Assembly (NCBI GenBank): GCA_020698575.1
Contig: CM036255.1
Coordinates: 2,124,501 to 2,188,500 of the forward strand
DNA from: Bostrychus sinensis
Taxonomy: Eukaryota > Chordata > Actinopteri > Gobiiformes > Eleotridae
Direction of reading: 5' to 3'
DNA: 64,000 bases
The first letter of the stretch is position 1; each line of letters starts with the position of its first letter. Of the stretch, positions 1-10,762 are shown piece after piece. The notes under the pieces were generated by a model. It did not search any database. It was not told where the DNA came from and saw nothing but the letters and a program-made list of their open reading frames with translations. Both the position numbers and the translations under genes were made by a program.

Positions 1-173
1 TTCTTTTTAATTGATGTAAAATCTATTTTTGCATTCAAAGTTTCACAAGGCTATAGTATTTCTGTTAGCTGTTCTCTTAAAAATATGTATAATGTACATC
101 ATGAGTGGGGAAAAAAAAATTACGCACTTTTCCATAGCTTTAGCATTTTTGTTATCAAATACATATGTAATCC

Positions 174-704
174 TAGTGGTGAATGAAGTAGTCAATTTCT
201 TCACTGAAGTAAAGATAAAGGAGCAAAAATATACTCAAGTAAAAGTATCACATGCAAATTTCTACTACTAAAAGTACTTTCAAATGTACTTGCAAATAAA
301 AAAAAAGTATTTTGCACAGATTCAACAACTCATGAATGTGTTAAATGTGAGGGATTTTGCTGAAAATTGTGCTGATTACAAAAGAAATGAACAAACTGGT
401 GCAGTAGAAGAGACTGAATCTGTTGCTGAGGTCTTCTGTCTTTATTATTCTGATGTACTACTTTACTTTTATATTTAAGTAATGTGTGTCTACAATGAGG
501 GCATGGCAAAAACACATGATTTTAAACCAAAACTCAAAATACTTTATACTTCAAACCAACTCTAGTGGAGTAAAAATACATATACTTTCCTCTAAAATGT
601 AGTAAAGTAGAAGTACTCCTTGTAAAATCTACTTAAGTACAATGTTCATGTATCTGTAGTTTAAGTGAAGTAAAGTACTTTTACTTTTTCATTCCACCAC
701 TGTG
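174..704. repeat. MITE-like repeat, AAGTAAAAGTA family (copy 1)
   Basis: Begins AGTGGTGAATGAAGTA and ends CATTCCACCACTG, the imperfect CAGTGGTGGA terminal inverted repeat. The body is full of ACTTAAGTAAAAGTA motifs. The same family recurs near 9482, 31499, 40495, 46207 and 53380. It lies in the igf2bp3 intron before the KH2 exon. The rest of 1-1366 is intron with nothing else recognised. Confidence 0.7.
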
Positions 705-1366
705 TAATCCACAGTAGCATTGAAATGTGGAAGATTTACATATATTTTCTTATTTAGTATGTTATATTTTTATGCGTCCAGTCCAGAGAAAAACAATTGG
801 AAACTATCTCCTATGTTGGTTGTGAGAGGGATTATGGCAGCTCATACTACACAACAAGCACATAATGGTGAGAATAATACGTTTAATGTGTAGACTACTG
901 TCTAGTCAAAGCCTATTGAAAACAGTTTGCATTCACTTTCATGACAGCTTGCATGTCTGTAGGTCCCACAATGCTTTGCGGTGTCACGACACATTCTCAA
1001 ACTCCATTTTGCAGCCCTAGTGCACAGGGCAAGCAACTTGTTTTACTTTCCACTATTTGAAAATGCACATAATCAGTGGAAAAGAAGCAGCATTGTCTTG
1101 TACAGGGTCCCTTAAATTATGCACCCTCCCTCCCCTCTACTGCTCAATTAAAAACTCCAAACTATCTCCTGACATGTGACCACTGTCTTAGAGTAAGGCA
1201 CAGGTGAGACAAAAAAGCTTAAAACAGTCCATTATGTAATGTAGTGGCTTAGTTTTCTATACAACACAGACTGTTGTGCTCCTCTCCCGACCTGTGGGCC
1301 CTCAACCTCAACTCCTGGGCTATACAAATAAAATTAAACTGAATGTTAAATCTACCTGTTTTGCAG

Positions 1367-1489
1367 CAATGATGATGTCCCATTGAAGATCCTTGTTCAC
1401 AATAACTTTGTGGGCAGACTGATTGGAAAGGAGGGCCGCAACCTAAAGAAAATCGAGCAGGACACCGGCACCCGGATAACCATCTCATC
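1367..1489 (+). CDS. igf2bp3: igf2bp3 exon: first half of KH2
   Basis: Acceptor after TTTTGCAG, donor GTAAGT. It encodes DDVPLKILVHNNFVGRLIGK then EGRNLKKIE, with the KH2 GKEG loop. It ends two bases into a Ser codon (phase 2). Confidence 0.95.
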
Positions 1490-4400
1490 GTAAGTTCGCT
1501 CACAGGCTGGGGACTGCGGTGTTGTTAAATGCATGTGTTGGCATCTTAATGTGTAACCCCTCCCCTCCCACTAGTCTCCACGACCTCACCTTGTACAACC
1601 TTGAGAGAATTGTCACCGTCCTGGGGCCCTTAGAGGAATGCACTAAAGCTCAGGAGGAGGTGATGAAGAAGGTCAGGGAGTCGCATGACAGTGACATGGC
1701 TGCCATGAGTGTAAGTCCTCACTGGAACAAGTTATACAAAAATATTTTTGTATGGTCAATATTTAAAGGATCAGGATGATGATGCACCTTGAACTATGGT
1801 CTACTACTATTTTATTTCTAAATGAACATGTCAGTAATGGTTTTCAGTCCCTATTCATTTAGTGGCACTGAACCTTAATACACCATCAGTCACTACCACA
1901 CATGAGAATCAAGCATTGGGCTGTAGGCCAGTCACACTGTTCACTCATCAGCTGGGGGTTTTCTGTGTGTAACTGATGGTTCTTTGTCTTTAAGCTGCAG
2001 TCGACAATGATTCCAGGCTTGAACCTGAACGCCTTGGGTTTGTTCCCCCCTGGTGCGCCAGGTGTGGGCCCCTCCATGTCCAGCATGCCCCCCGGAGCCC
2101 ACGGAGGACCCTCATGTGGAGTAAGTGACAGTCCTGCCCTCAACTTCTCTGGATTTCACCATTTACTCTAATCAGCCCAAGTCTATTCTGCCCAGATGTC
2201 GCTTTGACTAGTTTGCAGATAGATTTCAACCTTTAGTCTGCGAAATGAGTCTGATGTGTCTGTTTTTTTTGTAGTGCAGTCCTTATGGGGGTGAGGGGGC
2301 TTTTTGGCCTTCTATGATGTCAGCCAGTAGCCAGCCACTCGTTGTAAGTCACCCCTCGTTAAGAGCTTTGCACGGCTTTTGGCTGCTTGCTGTAAGATTA
2401 GGAGATCCACTCTCTCTAAAAAAGAACGGCATTTCTTTTATCTTGTATTTAGGGGCATGAACAGTTCCTAATGTCCAGGACACACAGATCTGTGTCAGTG
2501 AAGTGTGCCCTGATGTATACTGTTTGTAGTATGTAACAGGGAAACCTTTAAAGTGCAGATAAACCTGCCAAAACAAGAGGTGGTGCTCCCTGCTGTAAAA
2601 GTCTGGACTCAGTCCAAAAGAACAACACTGCGTCCTGTCTTAGTTCCTGCTTAAGGCTCACTTTGAGTGGGCATCTTGTGCTGTCACTCAGTGTATTTAG
2701 CAAATGCCATTATTGTGAGTAACCTGCACAGGTTACTTCTTTGAGATCTCGTCTTTTGAGATTATGCGTTTGTATACATTTTACTTAAACTTTCCTTAGT
2801 TTCATTTAAGTGACATAATCAGACCTTGAAGCATAGTCTGCACATTCCTCTGAGGAAATCCTCACTTGTCATGAAGAGGAAGCACTGAAACTCCTCTCCC
2901 ATTTCCTTTTTTACTGAAGTGAGGCGCCAGAGAGTTCTTACCACTGAGCTATGTCCTTGTCATTGCTTAGCAGTTGGGTTTCGTATGCATTTTCATAGAG
3001 CCTCATTTCAGAGCAGTGTGTCTTGTCTAACCGTTTGAGACTGGCTGAATCCTTTCGTCTCACTGGTGTGTTACGGTTGTCCCTCTTGGTAAGTGGAGTG
3101 ACCTGTTGCTTTGCTGGACTGCCTGCCCTGCTCCTTGAGTCTCAAACTGACCTTTTATACTGGTCTTGTAATGGTCGTGTTGTTCTGGCAGGGCCACCCA
3201 GAGTCTGAGACGGTCCACCTGTTCATCCCTGCACACGCCGTGGGAGCCATCATCGGAAAACAGGGTCAGCACATCAAGCAGCTGTCGCACTTCGCCGGAG
3301 CCTCCATCAAAGTGAGCGACATGTCCAGCGACTGCCTTTACATGCACTTAGTGTCCCGCGCTTTGACCAGATTCTGAGTGTCCTGTTTTTGTCTTGCATG
3401 TAACCAATATGTCCTGATTTCAGAAACCAATATCCACATTTTTTTAAACTGTGTCTTAAATCGAGATTAGAACTGGGACTAAGCTGTGTCCCGAACCGTG
3501 TCCCGAACCGTGTCCCGAACCGTGTCCCGAACCGTGTCCCGAACCGTGTCCCGAACCGTGTCCCGAACCGTGTCCCGAACCGTGTCCCGAACCGTGTCCC
3601 GAACCGTGTCCCGAACCGTGTCCCGAACCGTGTCCCGAACCGTGTCCCGAACCGTGTCCCGAACCGTGTCCCGAACCGTGTCCCGAACCGTGTCCCGAAC
3701 CGTGTCCCGAACCGTGTCCCGAACCGTGTCCCGAACCGTGTCCCGAACCGTGTCCCGAACCGTGTCCCGAACCGTGTCCCAGTGTTTTATCTTCTATCTA
3801 GACCATAACCCAGTCCATACCAGGTTTGAGAGTGCAAGTTTCCACAGAGATCATCTTTGATAGAAAGTGAACCAGCTCCATGATACCGAACACCCCGGGT
3901 TACGTTGAAGTTGACCCCTTAACCTTCTAATCAGGCTTTAGGATAATAAGTGCATGTAAACGCACTCAAATGTTCACAACTGTTCACACCTTCTGGAGTC
4001 ACACTCAACACTTTGTCCTGGCTCAGATTGCTCCGGCAGAAGCAAAGGACTGTCAGCACCGGACTGTGAACATCGTGGGACCACCAGAGGCTCAGTTTAA
4101 GGTACTGGCGCTCTACACAGCCCATCTGAAAGAATCGCGGCATCATCTGTCTGACAGTTGCTAGTTTGAGGCATTGGTGTTTAGCTACTGGTGTGTAATA
4201 TGTTCTTTATTAGGGCAGCACAAGTAACAAAGTGCGTTTCTGTCCCCAGGCTCAGTGTCGTATATTCAGTAAGCTGAAGGAGGAGAACTTCTTTGGACCT
4301 AAAGAGGAGGTGAAGCTGGAGGCCCACATCAAGGTCCCATCATTCGCTGCTGGCCGTGTCATCGGAAAAGGCGGGAAAACGGTGAGCATGCGCTGATTTT

Positions 4401-5998
4401 TACTTTACAGCAGTCTGAAATCTCAAGTTACAGCAGAGTGGATCAGAGAGCTTTTCTGTAAAACTAGCTAACTCCATAAGCTTTGGATTAAGTCTGGCTT
4501 ATTTTGTCATTTCTGTTTTATAACAGAACTTATCCTGAGACTTGCTCAGTCACTATGGAAACTTAGGCAGGCAGCGGAGCCTGGTCCGGAAAGGTTTTTG
4601 GTCTGGTTTAGCACATTATAAACCCCTTACAACTGCCCGTTTAACATTTTATCAGATTTATGAACTTTACTTTGAAAAATACAGATTTAGCCAAACTTAA
4701 AATTAATTTATTAATTATGGTCTACATAATTGATTTAATCAGATATTCACTATGTAGTTTAGCTGATAAAGACTAGGTCTAAATATCACCTGTGATATGG
4801 GCCACATTTTCAGGATATAACTACTTTTGTTTTATATTAAGCACGAAGATTTCAAGACAGTTTGGACTGTTTTTTTTTATTTTTTTATTAAAAACAAGCT
4901 AACATTAGCACATATCTCTATATTGATGGATCACATCAGATCATGGAAGACATCCATGATCTGAGGCAAAAGGGGCAGCATTTCTGCATTTGTTTGCCAC
5001 TCCTCTATGGATCATTCCCCTTGTGTGTTAAAGGGGTGTTTTATGAAGGTGGGTGTTTCCTCACTGTAGTTTTTCATTGCGGCTCGATTGACTCCTTGTT
5101 CCTCTTTATTGGGCTGCCGATGCATGCCATAAGCACGGCTAATTCAGTCTGACTGGCGTTAACTCCCCTGTATATGATCAGAGCGGTCTTTGTGGAACAG
5201 CTTAAGCCTCAACTTCTTTGTTTATGATATCTCAAGCTAGAAGTCTGGCCATAAGTCCGCCAACAGCTAAACCAGATCTCACAGTAACAACTGAGTTTTA
5301 ATAGTGGTGTGTTTGCAGGTGACAGAGCTGCAGAACCTTTCTTGTGCAGAGGTGGTGGTGCCCCGGGACCAGACCCCCGATGAAAATGACCAGGTGGTGG
5401 TTAAGATCACTGGGCACTTCTTTGCCTGTCAGGTGGGTCTCAGCATTCACTAATGGCTGTGTTGGGTCAGTACAGGGGTGACGAAAAGTGGTCCAAAGTG
5501 TGCCATACTAGTTTGGGTATTGTTGGTGTGAGATGCCAAGTCAGTAGCATGCGTTCGAAAAAGTGGAGCAACACACAGCCGTATGTTGTTTGGACTATAT
5601 ATTCCTCACTCAAGAGAAAATGAGAAGCGGGAGACACACAATGAAAGAAATTAAAGGATTAAAAAAAAAAAGATTCATGTCAATATCTCAAAATGTGCAT
5701 GGTTATTGTACAAAATGGCATAGACCATGTCTGAACACATAAGCACATCCAGGGTCTTTCCAGGATCTTATAATTGACCCAAAGTCAATTATAAGATACC
5801 TGTTTCTTTAATATGTACTGTACCTGACAGTGTGTGGGCATCAGTCCTGTATGGTGCCCTCCGCTGTGTCTAACAGCCCATCTCTCTGTGTAGCTGGCTC
5901 AGAGGAAGATCCAGGAGATCCTGGCCCAGGTTCGGAGACAGCAGCAGCAGGTGAAGCCCCCGGCTGGCCCCCAGCCTCCCGTTCCACGCAGAAAGTGA
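1367..5998 (+). CDS. igf2bp3: igf2bp3, 3' part (KH2-KH4 to stop), 9 exons, 5'-incomplete
   Basis: Insulin-like growth factor 2 mRNA-binding protein 3, a cytoplasmic RNA-binding protein (normally two RRMs and four KH domains) that controls stability, transport and translation of target mRNAs. Exons: 1367-1489, 1575-1710, 1995-2120, 2275-2343, 3192-3311, 4027-4101, 4250-4381, 5319-5432, 5894-5998. All introns are GT/AG and the phases agree. The three KH GxxG loops are intact: GKEG (KH2), GKQG (KH3), GKGG (KH4). Paralogue choice rests on IGF2BP3-type residues: GLNLNALGLFPP in the linker, SETVHLFIPA opening KH3, SFAAGRVIGKGG in KH4, and the end AQRKIQEILAQV then PRRK. IGF2BP1 and IGF2BP2 differ at these places. 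Exons for the RRMs and KH1 lie left of the window. The gene is convergent with gpnmb. A co-expressed igf2bp3 duplicate elsewhere cannot be excluded. Confidence 0.95.
1575..1710 (+). CDS. igf2bp3: igf2bp3 exon: second half of KH2
   Basis: It completes the split Ser codon and continues LHDLTLYNLERIVTVLG to RESHDSDMAAMS. Donor GTAAGT. Human IGF2BP3 has ELTLYNPERTITVKG at the same place; the second half is more diverged than the GxxG half. Confidence 0.95.
1995..2120 (+). CDS. igf2bp3: igf2bp3 exon: KH2-KH3 linker
   Basis: 42 codons, phase 0 at both ends, encoding MIPGLNLNALGLFPPG and a Gly/Pro/Ser/Met-rich stretch. The GLNLNALGLFPP block is the clearest IGF2BP3 signature in the linker. Confidence 0.92.
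2275..2343 (+). CDS. igf2bp3: igf2bp3 short linker exon, possible cassette
   Basis: 23 codons, phase 0 at both ends, encoding SPYGGEGAFWPSMMSASSQP. The acceptor has a T-rich tract and TAG; the donor is GTAAGT. It corresponds to the low-complexity end of the KH2-KH3 linker. Skipping it would keep the frame, so it may be alternatively spliced, as the corresponding linker exon of IGF2BP2 is. Sequence conservation here is weak. Confidence 0.75.
3192..3311 (+). CDS. igf2bp3: igf2bp3 exon: first half of KH3
   Basis: 40 codons, phase 0, encoding ESETVHLFIPAHAVGAIIGK then QGQHIKQLSHFAGASIK. The GKQG loop is intact. Donor GTGAGC. Confidence 0.96.
3487..3780. repeat. perfect 12-bp minisatellite in igf2bp3 intron
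   Basis: About 24.5 head-to-tail copies of TGTCCCGAACCG with no difference between copies, in the intron between the two KH3 exons. Because 12 is a multiple of 3, the array gives an open frame of repeated SRTV, which is an artefact. Confidence 0.97.
4027..4101 (+). CDS. igf2bp3: igf2bp3 exon: second half of KH3
   Basis: 25 codons, phase 0, from IAPAEAKDCQHRTVNIVG to GPPEAQFK. Acceptor CTCAG, donor GTACTG. Confidence 0.95.
4250..4381 (+). CDS. igf2bp3: igf2bp3 exon: KH3 end and KH4 start
   Basis: 44 codons, phase 0, including KEEVKLEAHIKVPSFAAG and RVIGKGGKT. The KH4 GKGG loop is intact. Confidence 0.97.
5319..5432 (+). CDS. igf2bp3: igf2bp3 exon: KH4 core
   Basis: 38 codons, phase 0, including AEVVVPRDQTPDENDQVVVK, nearly identical to the mammalian protein. 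Acceptor TTTGCAG, donor GTGGGT. Confidence 0.97.
5894..5998 (+). CDS. igf2bp3: igf2bp3 last exon with stop
   Basis: Encodes LAQRKIQEILAQVRRQQQQ, then a Pro-rich tail ending VPRRK and TGA at 5996-5998. The basic PRRK/SRRK end is shared by the family. Confidence 0.96.
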   Translation: MAQRKIQEILAQVRRQQQQVKPPAGPQPPVPRRK

Positions 5999-6630
5999 GA
6001 GCGGTGGAGGGACGACCACACTGCCACAACTAGAGAGCTGTCAGTCCAGGGAGGGGCCACAGTCCTACACTCAGGGGTCCCAGAACACCGCCCCAGGGGT
6101 CTTACTTGAACTGTCAGTGTGGCTCCTGCAGCCATCGCCCTGAGCTGAGCGGCTCTGAGAACTGCCCTCCCGCACACCTCCTGTGGGGGTGGACTTTTTC
6201 AGTTTGTCACTAAATCACACGAACAATAATCCCCCTTCACCTTCTGGTGTGGTACTTCAGACCTGACAGAGGTTTGACTTCAGAATTACTTTAGTTTTCT
6301 CCTTTTAAGTGTTTAATTGGTGGTTGAAGCTTTCTGCTAAGTTTTCTGTGGAAAAGAAAAGGCATTGCTATGGAGGTCCAGGTTGGACCAATAGAGATTT
6401 ATTTGGGGGGAGGGTTGGCTCTGATTGGATGGGCCACGTTTGGGGAAAGATTTGTTTCAGGACGGGGCCCTGATGAGGCCCTGCCCCTGATGATAGTGGC
6501 ATTTTATAAATTCAGATGCATTTTATAGATAGACCTATATACATAGATGAATATATATTTAGAGGTGAGGGCAGCGCTGACTGACACTGCTGCTGCCCAC
6601 AAAAAGCAATTGAATATGCATTTTACTGAA

Positions 6631-6653
6631 CTACCTCAGGATCTAGTACCTCA
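6631..6653 (+). promoter_or_regulatory. two let-7 seed matches in igf2bp3 3' UTR
   Basis: CTACCTCA at 6631-6638 is a perfect 8-mer match to the let-7 seed. TACCTCA at 6647-6653 is a 7mer-A1 match 16 bases on, a spacing that could allow cooperative binding. let-7 control of the IGF2BP/IMP genes is established in vertebrates. Confidence 0.75.
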
Positions 6654-7511
6654 GAAGAGAAAAGAAAATGCTTATATATATGAAAAAATGTTCCTTTCTT
6701 TTTTATTTTGCTTTTGTGGTATTTTGTATACTTTATAAAGCTGATAGTCTTTGAACATTTTTATTTTTTTAAGAAAATTTAAAATTAGGTCAGCTGCCAT
6801 TTGACCTTGCCCTCAACTCCAGCGCTTTAGGTGGCGCTGCACATGTTTGTGTGACTTGAGCTGACCTATACATAAGTCTTTGTACACAGCAGCCCTGCAG
6901 CTGGAGTTTGGCCCTCTCAGCTGGCGGCTGACAGAATCCAGAAAATCACCTCAGTTTTTCCCCTGAGGCTCCATCTGAAATACAACCAACTGAAGACATG
7001 CAAATAATGCCAACCGTTCATAACGCAGCAATGCCATTTGATTTTTGGACTGACATTATAGGTAATGGTACTTTAATTTGTCAAATTTGCTTTTGGCCTT
7101 CCTCTGAGGGCCCCAGTCAGGCCAGTACAGGGTTGACTAGCAACCCACTCTGAAGCTGCCCGTGTCCTGGTCCCAGACTGCCATCCACCTTCTGGACCGC
7201 CTTTGTTTTCATAATCCTTAAAGAAGTTCACGCATGGTGAGGGTAGGGGGAGTCACACTAATGAGATGATTTTTTGTTTTGTGCTACAAGAAAGATTTAA
7301 AAAGTAGACAAAAATATCACCTGATGTTTCAATATGTTGTCTATACAGGGAAAAGAAGTCAAAAATTTTTGACAAGAGTGAGCTCTGAATGGGGCTACAA
7401 AAGACAAGAATCCAAAAGCCCAGACTTGATTTGGTTAGTTGGCTGAATCCGAATGTAGTGTTGATTGTGTTAGTGCTCGAGTGTGTCCATGCTTCCACAG
7501 TAGAACACGGT

Positions 7512-7700
7512 CTACCTCAGCCGGGTGGGGTGGGCTCGGGCCGCCCCCCCCTTTCCCGAGCGCCTCCATACCTCAGTCCCCACAAGCCTGTTTCTGAGCG
7601 TGCCATCCACCACGACGCTACACTGAGGGGCACAAGTCCTACTTTTCTCTCCGTTTACCCCCACCCCCCCACCCCCCCCACAGTTCATCTGATCTACCTC
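7512..7700 (+). promoter_or_regulatory. three more let-7 seed matches in igf2bp3 3' UTR
   Basis: CTACCTCA at 7512-7519 (8-mer), TACCTCA at 7569-7575 (7mer-A1) and CTACCTC at 7694-7700 (7mer-m8). Together with the proximal pair this makes five matches in one UTR. Confidence 0.7.
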
Positions 7701-7948
7701 TTTAGACACATATTTGAAATAGAGGCATTCTTCTATTGGTTAGGATTTAGACCCCATTTTCCCCAGACATGAAAAGTTGAAAAGTCATGTGAGAATATTC
7801 GGAAGTGATCATAAATAATTTCTTTTGCCGGTGTTGTATATCCTCTTAACTAAAATTAAAAATTGATGGGTTTTCTTTCTGCTTTCTATTTAGTGGTGTG
7901 GCTTACATGTATTTGAACTTTAACTTTCTCGTGAAAAAGTCAAATTGC

Positions 7949-7979
7949 GTGGTTTTTTTTTTTTTTTTTTTTTTTTGGT

Positions 7980-8014
<35 letters not shown>
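7949..8014 (+). repeat. poly-T tracts in igf2bp3 3' UTR
   Basis: Two T runs of more than 20 and more than 30 bases separated by GGTG. In the + strand transcript they form poly-U. Length is probably variable and prone to assembly error. Confidence 0.9.
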
Positions 8015-8017
<3 letters not shown>

Positions 8018-8247
8018 CATTCAGTAGTTTAAATGAGAAAATCCCAGGCTTTTTCTTTGATTTGAAAGATCCCGTCTTGTGGTGGACAGATGCTACAATT
8101 CTTCTGTTTAGCGTTTCTTGGCTGTGTAATGGTTCGGACATGAGGGACTCTGGGTTGAACTGAACTTGAGCATGATTTTTCCTTCTCCCCTCTGCTGCCA
8201 TGCTTGTGCCCCCTCACACAGCTCCACTTGTCAAATGCCTCTAAATG

Positions 8248-8253
8248 AATAAA
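8248..8253 (+). terminator. polyadenylation signal of igf2bp3
   Basis: AATAAA followed by an A-rich stretch and a GT-rich downstream element (TTCTGTTTGTTGTC), a typical cleavage/polyadenylation context. Confidence 0.75.
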
Positions 8254-8375
8254 AACAAAAAATACAAGTCATCTTCTGTTTGTTGTCATTGGGTCAGTCT
8301 TTCATAAGACAGTTTATGAATTGTTCAGCTGGTAGAAATCCGATTAAGATGAGCTGAATGTCATGGTCAGGGGTG

Positions 8376-8830
8376 GGTTGAGTAAATAACTTGACATAAA
8401 CTCTAAAACCAGCCAAATGCGGGTAGATTTTTATTTCGGCTAGTGACACAAATACTCACTAGCCACAGGCAATGTTGAGTTTTATGCATACCCAGGCGAT
8501 TATCTTGCCTTAAGAAATTAGGCCTGAATTTACGTTTCTCTGCTCGAGTGTACACCATATAGTAATTCATCAAAATTATGTTTTAAAAGATGTGACACCA
8601 CAGCCAGAGAGAGACACTTTATTCTGCCTATAGATAAACCTGTTTGTTTTTTAGATTATGCCTGGCCAGGGATATTTTTAAAGCCAATTTTTACATTTCT
8701 TTCAGCTTATTGTATACTATAAATTGTACACAAAAACTCCACTAATGAAATTGTGGCTAGTAGAAATACAAATAGGCTAGTAACTTTTGACAAAGACTAG
8801 CCACGGTGGCCAGTGGCGAAAAAAGGAAAT
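8376..8830. repeat. interspersed repeat, second copy at 51163-51540
   Basis: Shares blocks with 51163-51540, such as GGCCTGAATTTA, CTCGAGTGTAC/CTTGAGTGTAC and AAAAGATGTGA, and words around CTAGCCAC. The ends carry GACTTGACAT / ATGTCAAGTC in opposite orientation, so it is probably a MITE. Confidence 0.55.
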
Positions 8831-10184
8831 GTCAAGTCCTGGTTGAGTAGCCAAAAATTGTACTCAAGTAATCATTTGTAGTAACAATACTCTTAAAAGT
8901 CCCCTATATTGCTAAATCACTTTCTGAGCTTTTAACAATGTTTTAATGTTCCCTCTTCAAAAACAGACCTGGAGTAGTATTTTGTTTCATTTAGACACGG
9001 AGTAATCCTGTATGTGGAGATGCTGCCTTTCTCAAGAGCTGAAAACGGTTGGTCTCACGGCTCTATGTACACACAAACCAGGAAGTTCTCCTGCGCATTT
9101 CAGAAACTCATCCCTTTCCGATAATTTCAGCACTTCAATTGCGGTCAGTTCATTTATCCATCAGTTAGCATCATGTTGCTAATAACTGTGCTAAATAGTT
9201 ATTTGAATAATAATGCATTAGTCTTGTATAGCACTTCTGTAGACACTCAAAGTCAATTACCATTTGGTGCATTATTCGTTCATTCCTCACACTCTGTTAT
9301 GCTCTGTCATTTCACCACCATTGCCAGGAGGGGGAGACACCTAACCCATGAATTCTCTGCAGAGTAAAAGTAACAGTTCCCCCCAAAAGAAGAGCTTTTC
9401 CATATACATTTTAAGTTCTAAAACCTGAAATACTAATGTGACGGTGTCACAAAACTATTTTAAGAAGTATAATATGGGACCTTTTCATGTATAATTAAAA
9501 AGTAGTCATCCAAATATTTGCTCAAGTAAAAGAGGTGAAAGTATTGGGTAAAACTACTCAAATACTGAGTAACTTATCAGATTTTTGTTTTGACGTAATC
9601 AGACAAACACAAAATAATGAGACAATTCTGCTGTTTATAAATAAAAAATCTGAACAAATGTCTCAATACAGGATGGGAATTAAAAGTTGATAAATCAATT
9701 CTGGGAAAATCATTTAGGAGGTGTTAGGTTCTGTTGGTAGAGAGTTTAACTGCAAAAAGAATGCATTGATGTGTTCATTTTCTTGAGCGCAACTTAAAAC
9801 TCTGATGTGCAGGCTGCAGTCAGATCAGCTTGCATACATGTGACAAAGGTTCTGTGGTGTGACTGCCTACTCCAGCTGTTTATTAAGTTAAAGGTGTGTT
9901 CCTGATTAGAGCTTGGAGTGGCTTAAGAAGGTCTTAAAATGTGTTGAAATTACTTTCAAGATTCTTAAAAAAGAACAAAGACACAAGAAACACATTTCCA
10001 AGTCTTCTCACACTTGAATCCACACTGTCTAATGCTTCTCCGTTAGTGCCGCTCACAATAGTTCTATTATAAGTAATATTTTCTGAGAACCATTGAACCA
10101 ACTACAAACCATACAGCTTAAACAGGGTTATTTTTGCTTTTCATATTATTTTGACTTAAATTAGGCTGTCACAAAATGTCTCCC

Positions 10185-10275
10185 CGTGTTACTGTGGGTT
10201 TTCTCCGGGGGTACTCTGGCTTCCTCCCACCGTCCAAAGACATGCATGTGTTGGTGAACTGGTGACTCTAAAAGT
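10185..10275. repeat. teleost LINE/SINE-tail fragment
   Basis: Contains TTTTCTCCGGGGGTACTCTG and TTCCTCCCACCGTCCAAAGA, a phrase widely repeated in fish genomes. A related short piece is at 57893-57940. Confidence 0.55.
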
Positions 10276-10756
10276 CAGAGAGAAGAGATAGAGCAGTGGT
10301 TCCCAACATTTTTCATACCATGAGTATCCCCTCCATTCATAGGTGTTAATAATTCTTTAAAATTGTAATAAAAAAACATCTGTATTTATTAGTACAAAGA
10401 CATTTTATAATGAAATAAAAATAATAATCTGCCTTTAAAATATTTATTATAAAGGCAGATTACTGCCTATTTTATTTAATTGGACCTTGAACATTTCACT
10501 GACTGTGGGAGTTGTAAATATATAGTTTTGTTTACTTGTGAGGTGCTGGAAAAAAAAAAAAAAACCCTGAAAGTACAACTTGAAAGTGCTTGAAAAGTGT
10601 TTGAATTTGATCTTTAAAAACTTGAACAAACACTGCCTAATGTTTCAGTATTGGAGGTCGTTATACAGTATTGAAAACAACTCTGCTGTGATTCATTTTG
10701 TTCATCCATAAAGTACATTTTATACAAAGCACATTGAGAACAGTTGTTAGTTTGTC

Positions 10757-10762
10757 TTTATT
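10757..10762 (-). terminator. likely polyadenylation signal of gpnmb
   Basis: TTTATT on the + strand reads AATAAA on the - strand. It is the first canonical signal I find downstream of the gpnmb stop codon and implies a 3' UTR of about 960 bases that includes the MITE at 10936-11484. Confidence 0.5.

Larger units (their letters stand above)
5999..8275 (+). other. igf2bp3: igf2bp3 3' untranslated region
   Basis: About 2.3 kb between the stop and the first convincing AATAAA with a downstream GT-rich stretch (8269-8290). It is AU-rich in parts, holds five let-7 seed matches, a C-rich run near 7662-7679 and two long T tracts (about 7950-8013). No ORF here resembles a protein. The UTR end is inferred from the signal, not from transcript data. 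Confidence 0.75.
8276..10756. other. intergenic between igf2bp3 and gpnmb
   Basis: About 2.5 kb with no supportable gene. It holds the repeat at 8376-8830, an AAGTAAAAGTA-family fragment near 9482-9590, a LINE/SINE-type tail at 10185-10275 and half of a hAT-like repeat near 10290. Confidence 0.6.

Noticed and set aside
3486..3860. 124-codon frame of repeated SRTV
   Set aside because: It is the 12-bp minisatellite read as codons, inside an igf2bp3 intron.
7945..8201. Poly-Phe and poly-Lys frames
   Set aside because: They come from poly-T tracts in the igf2bp3 3' UTR.
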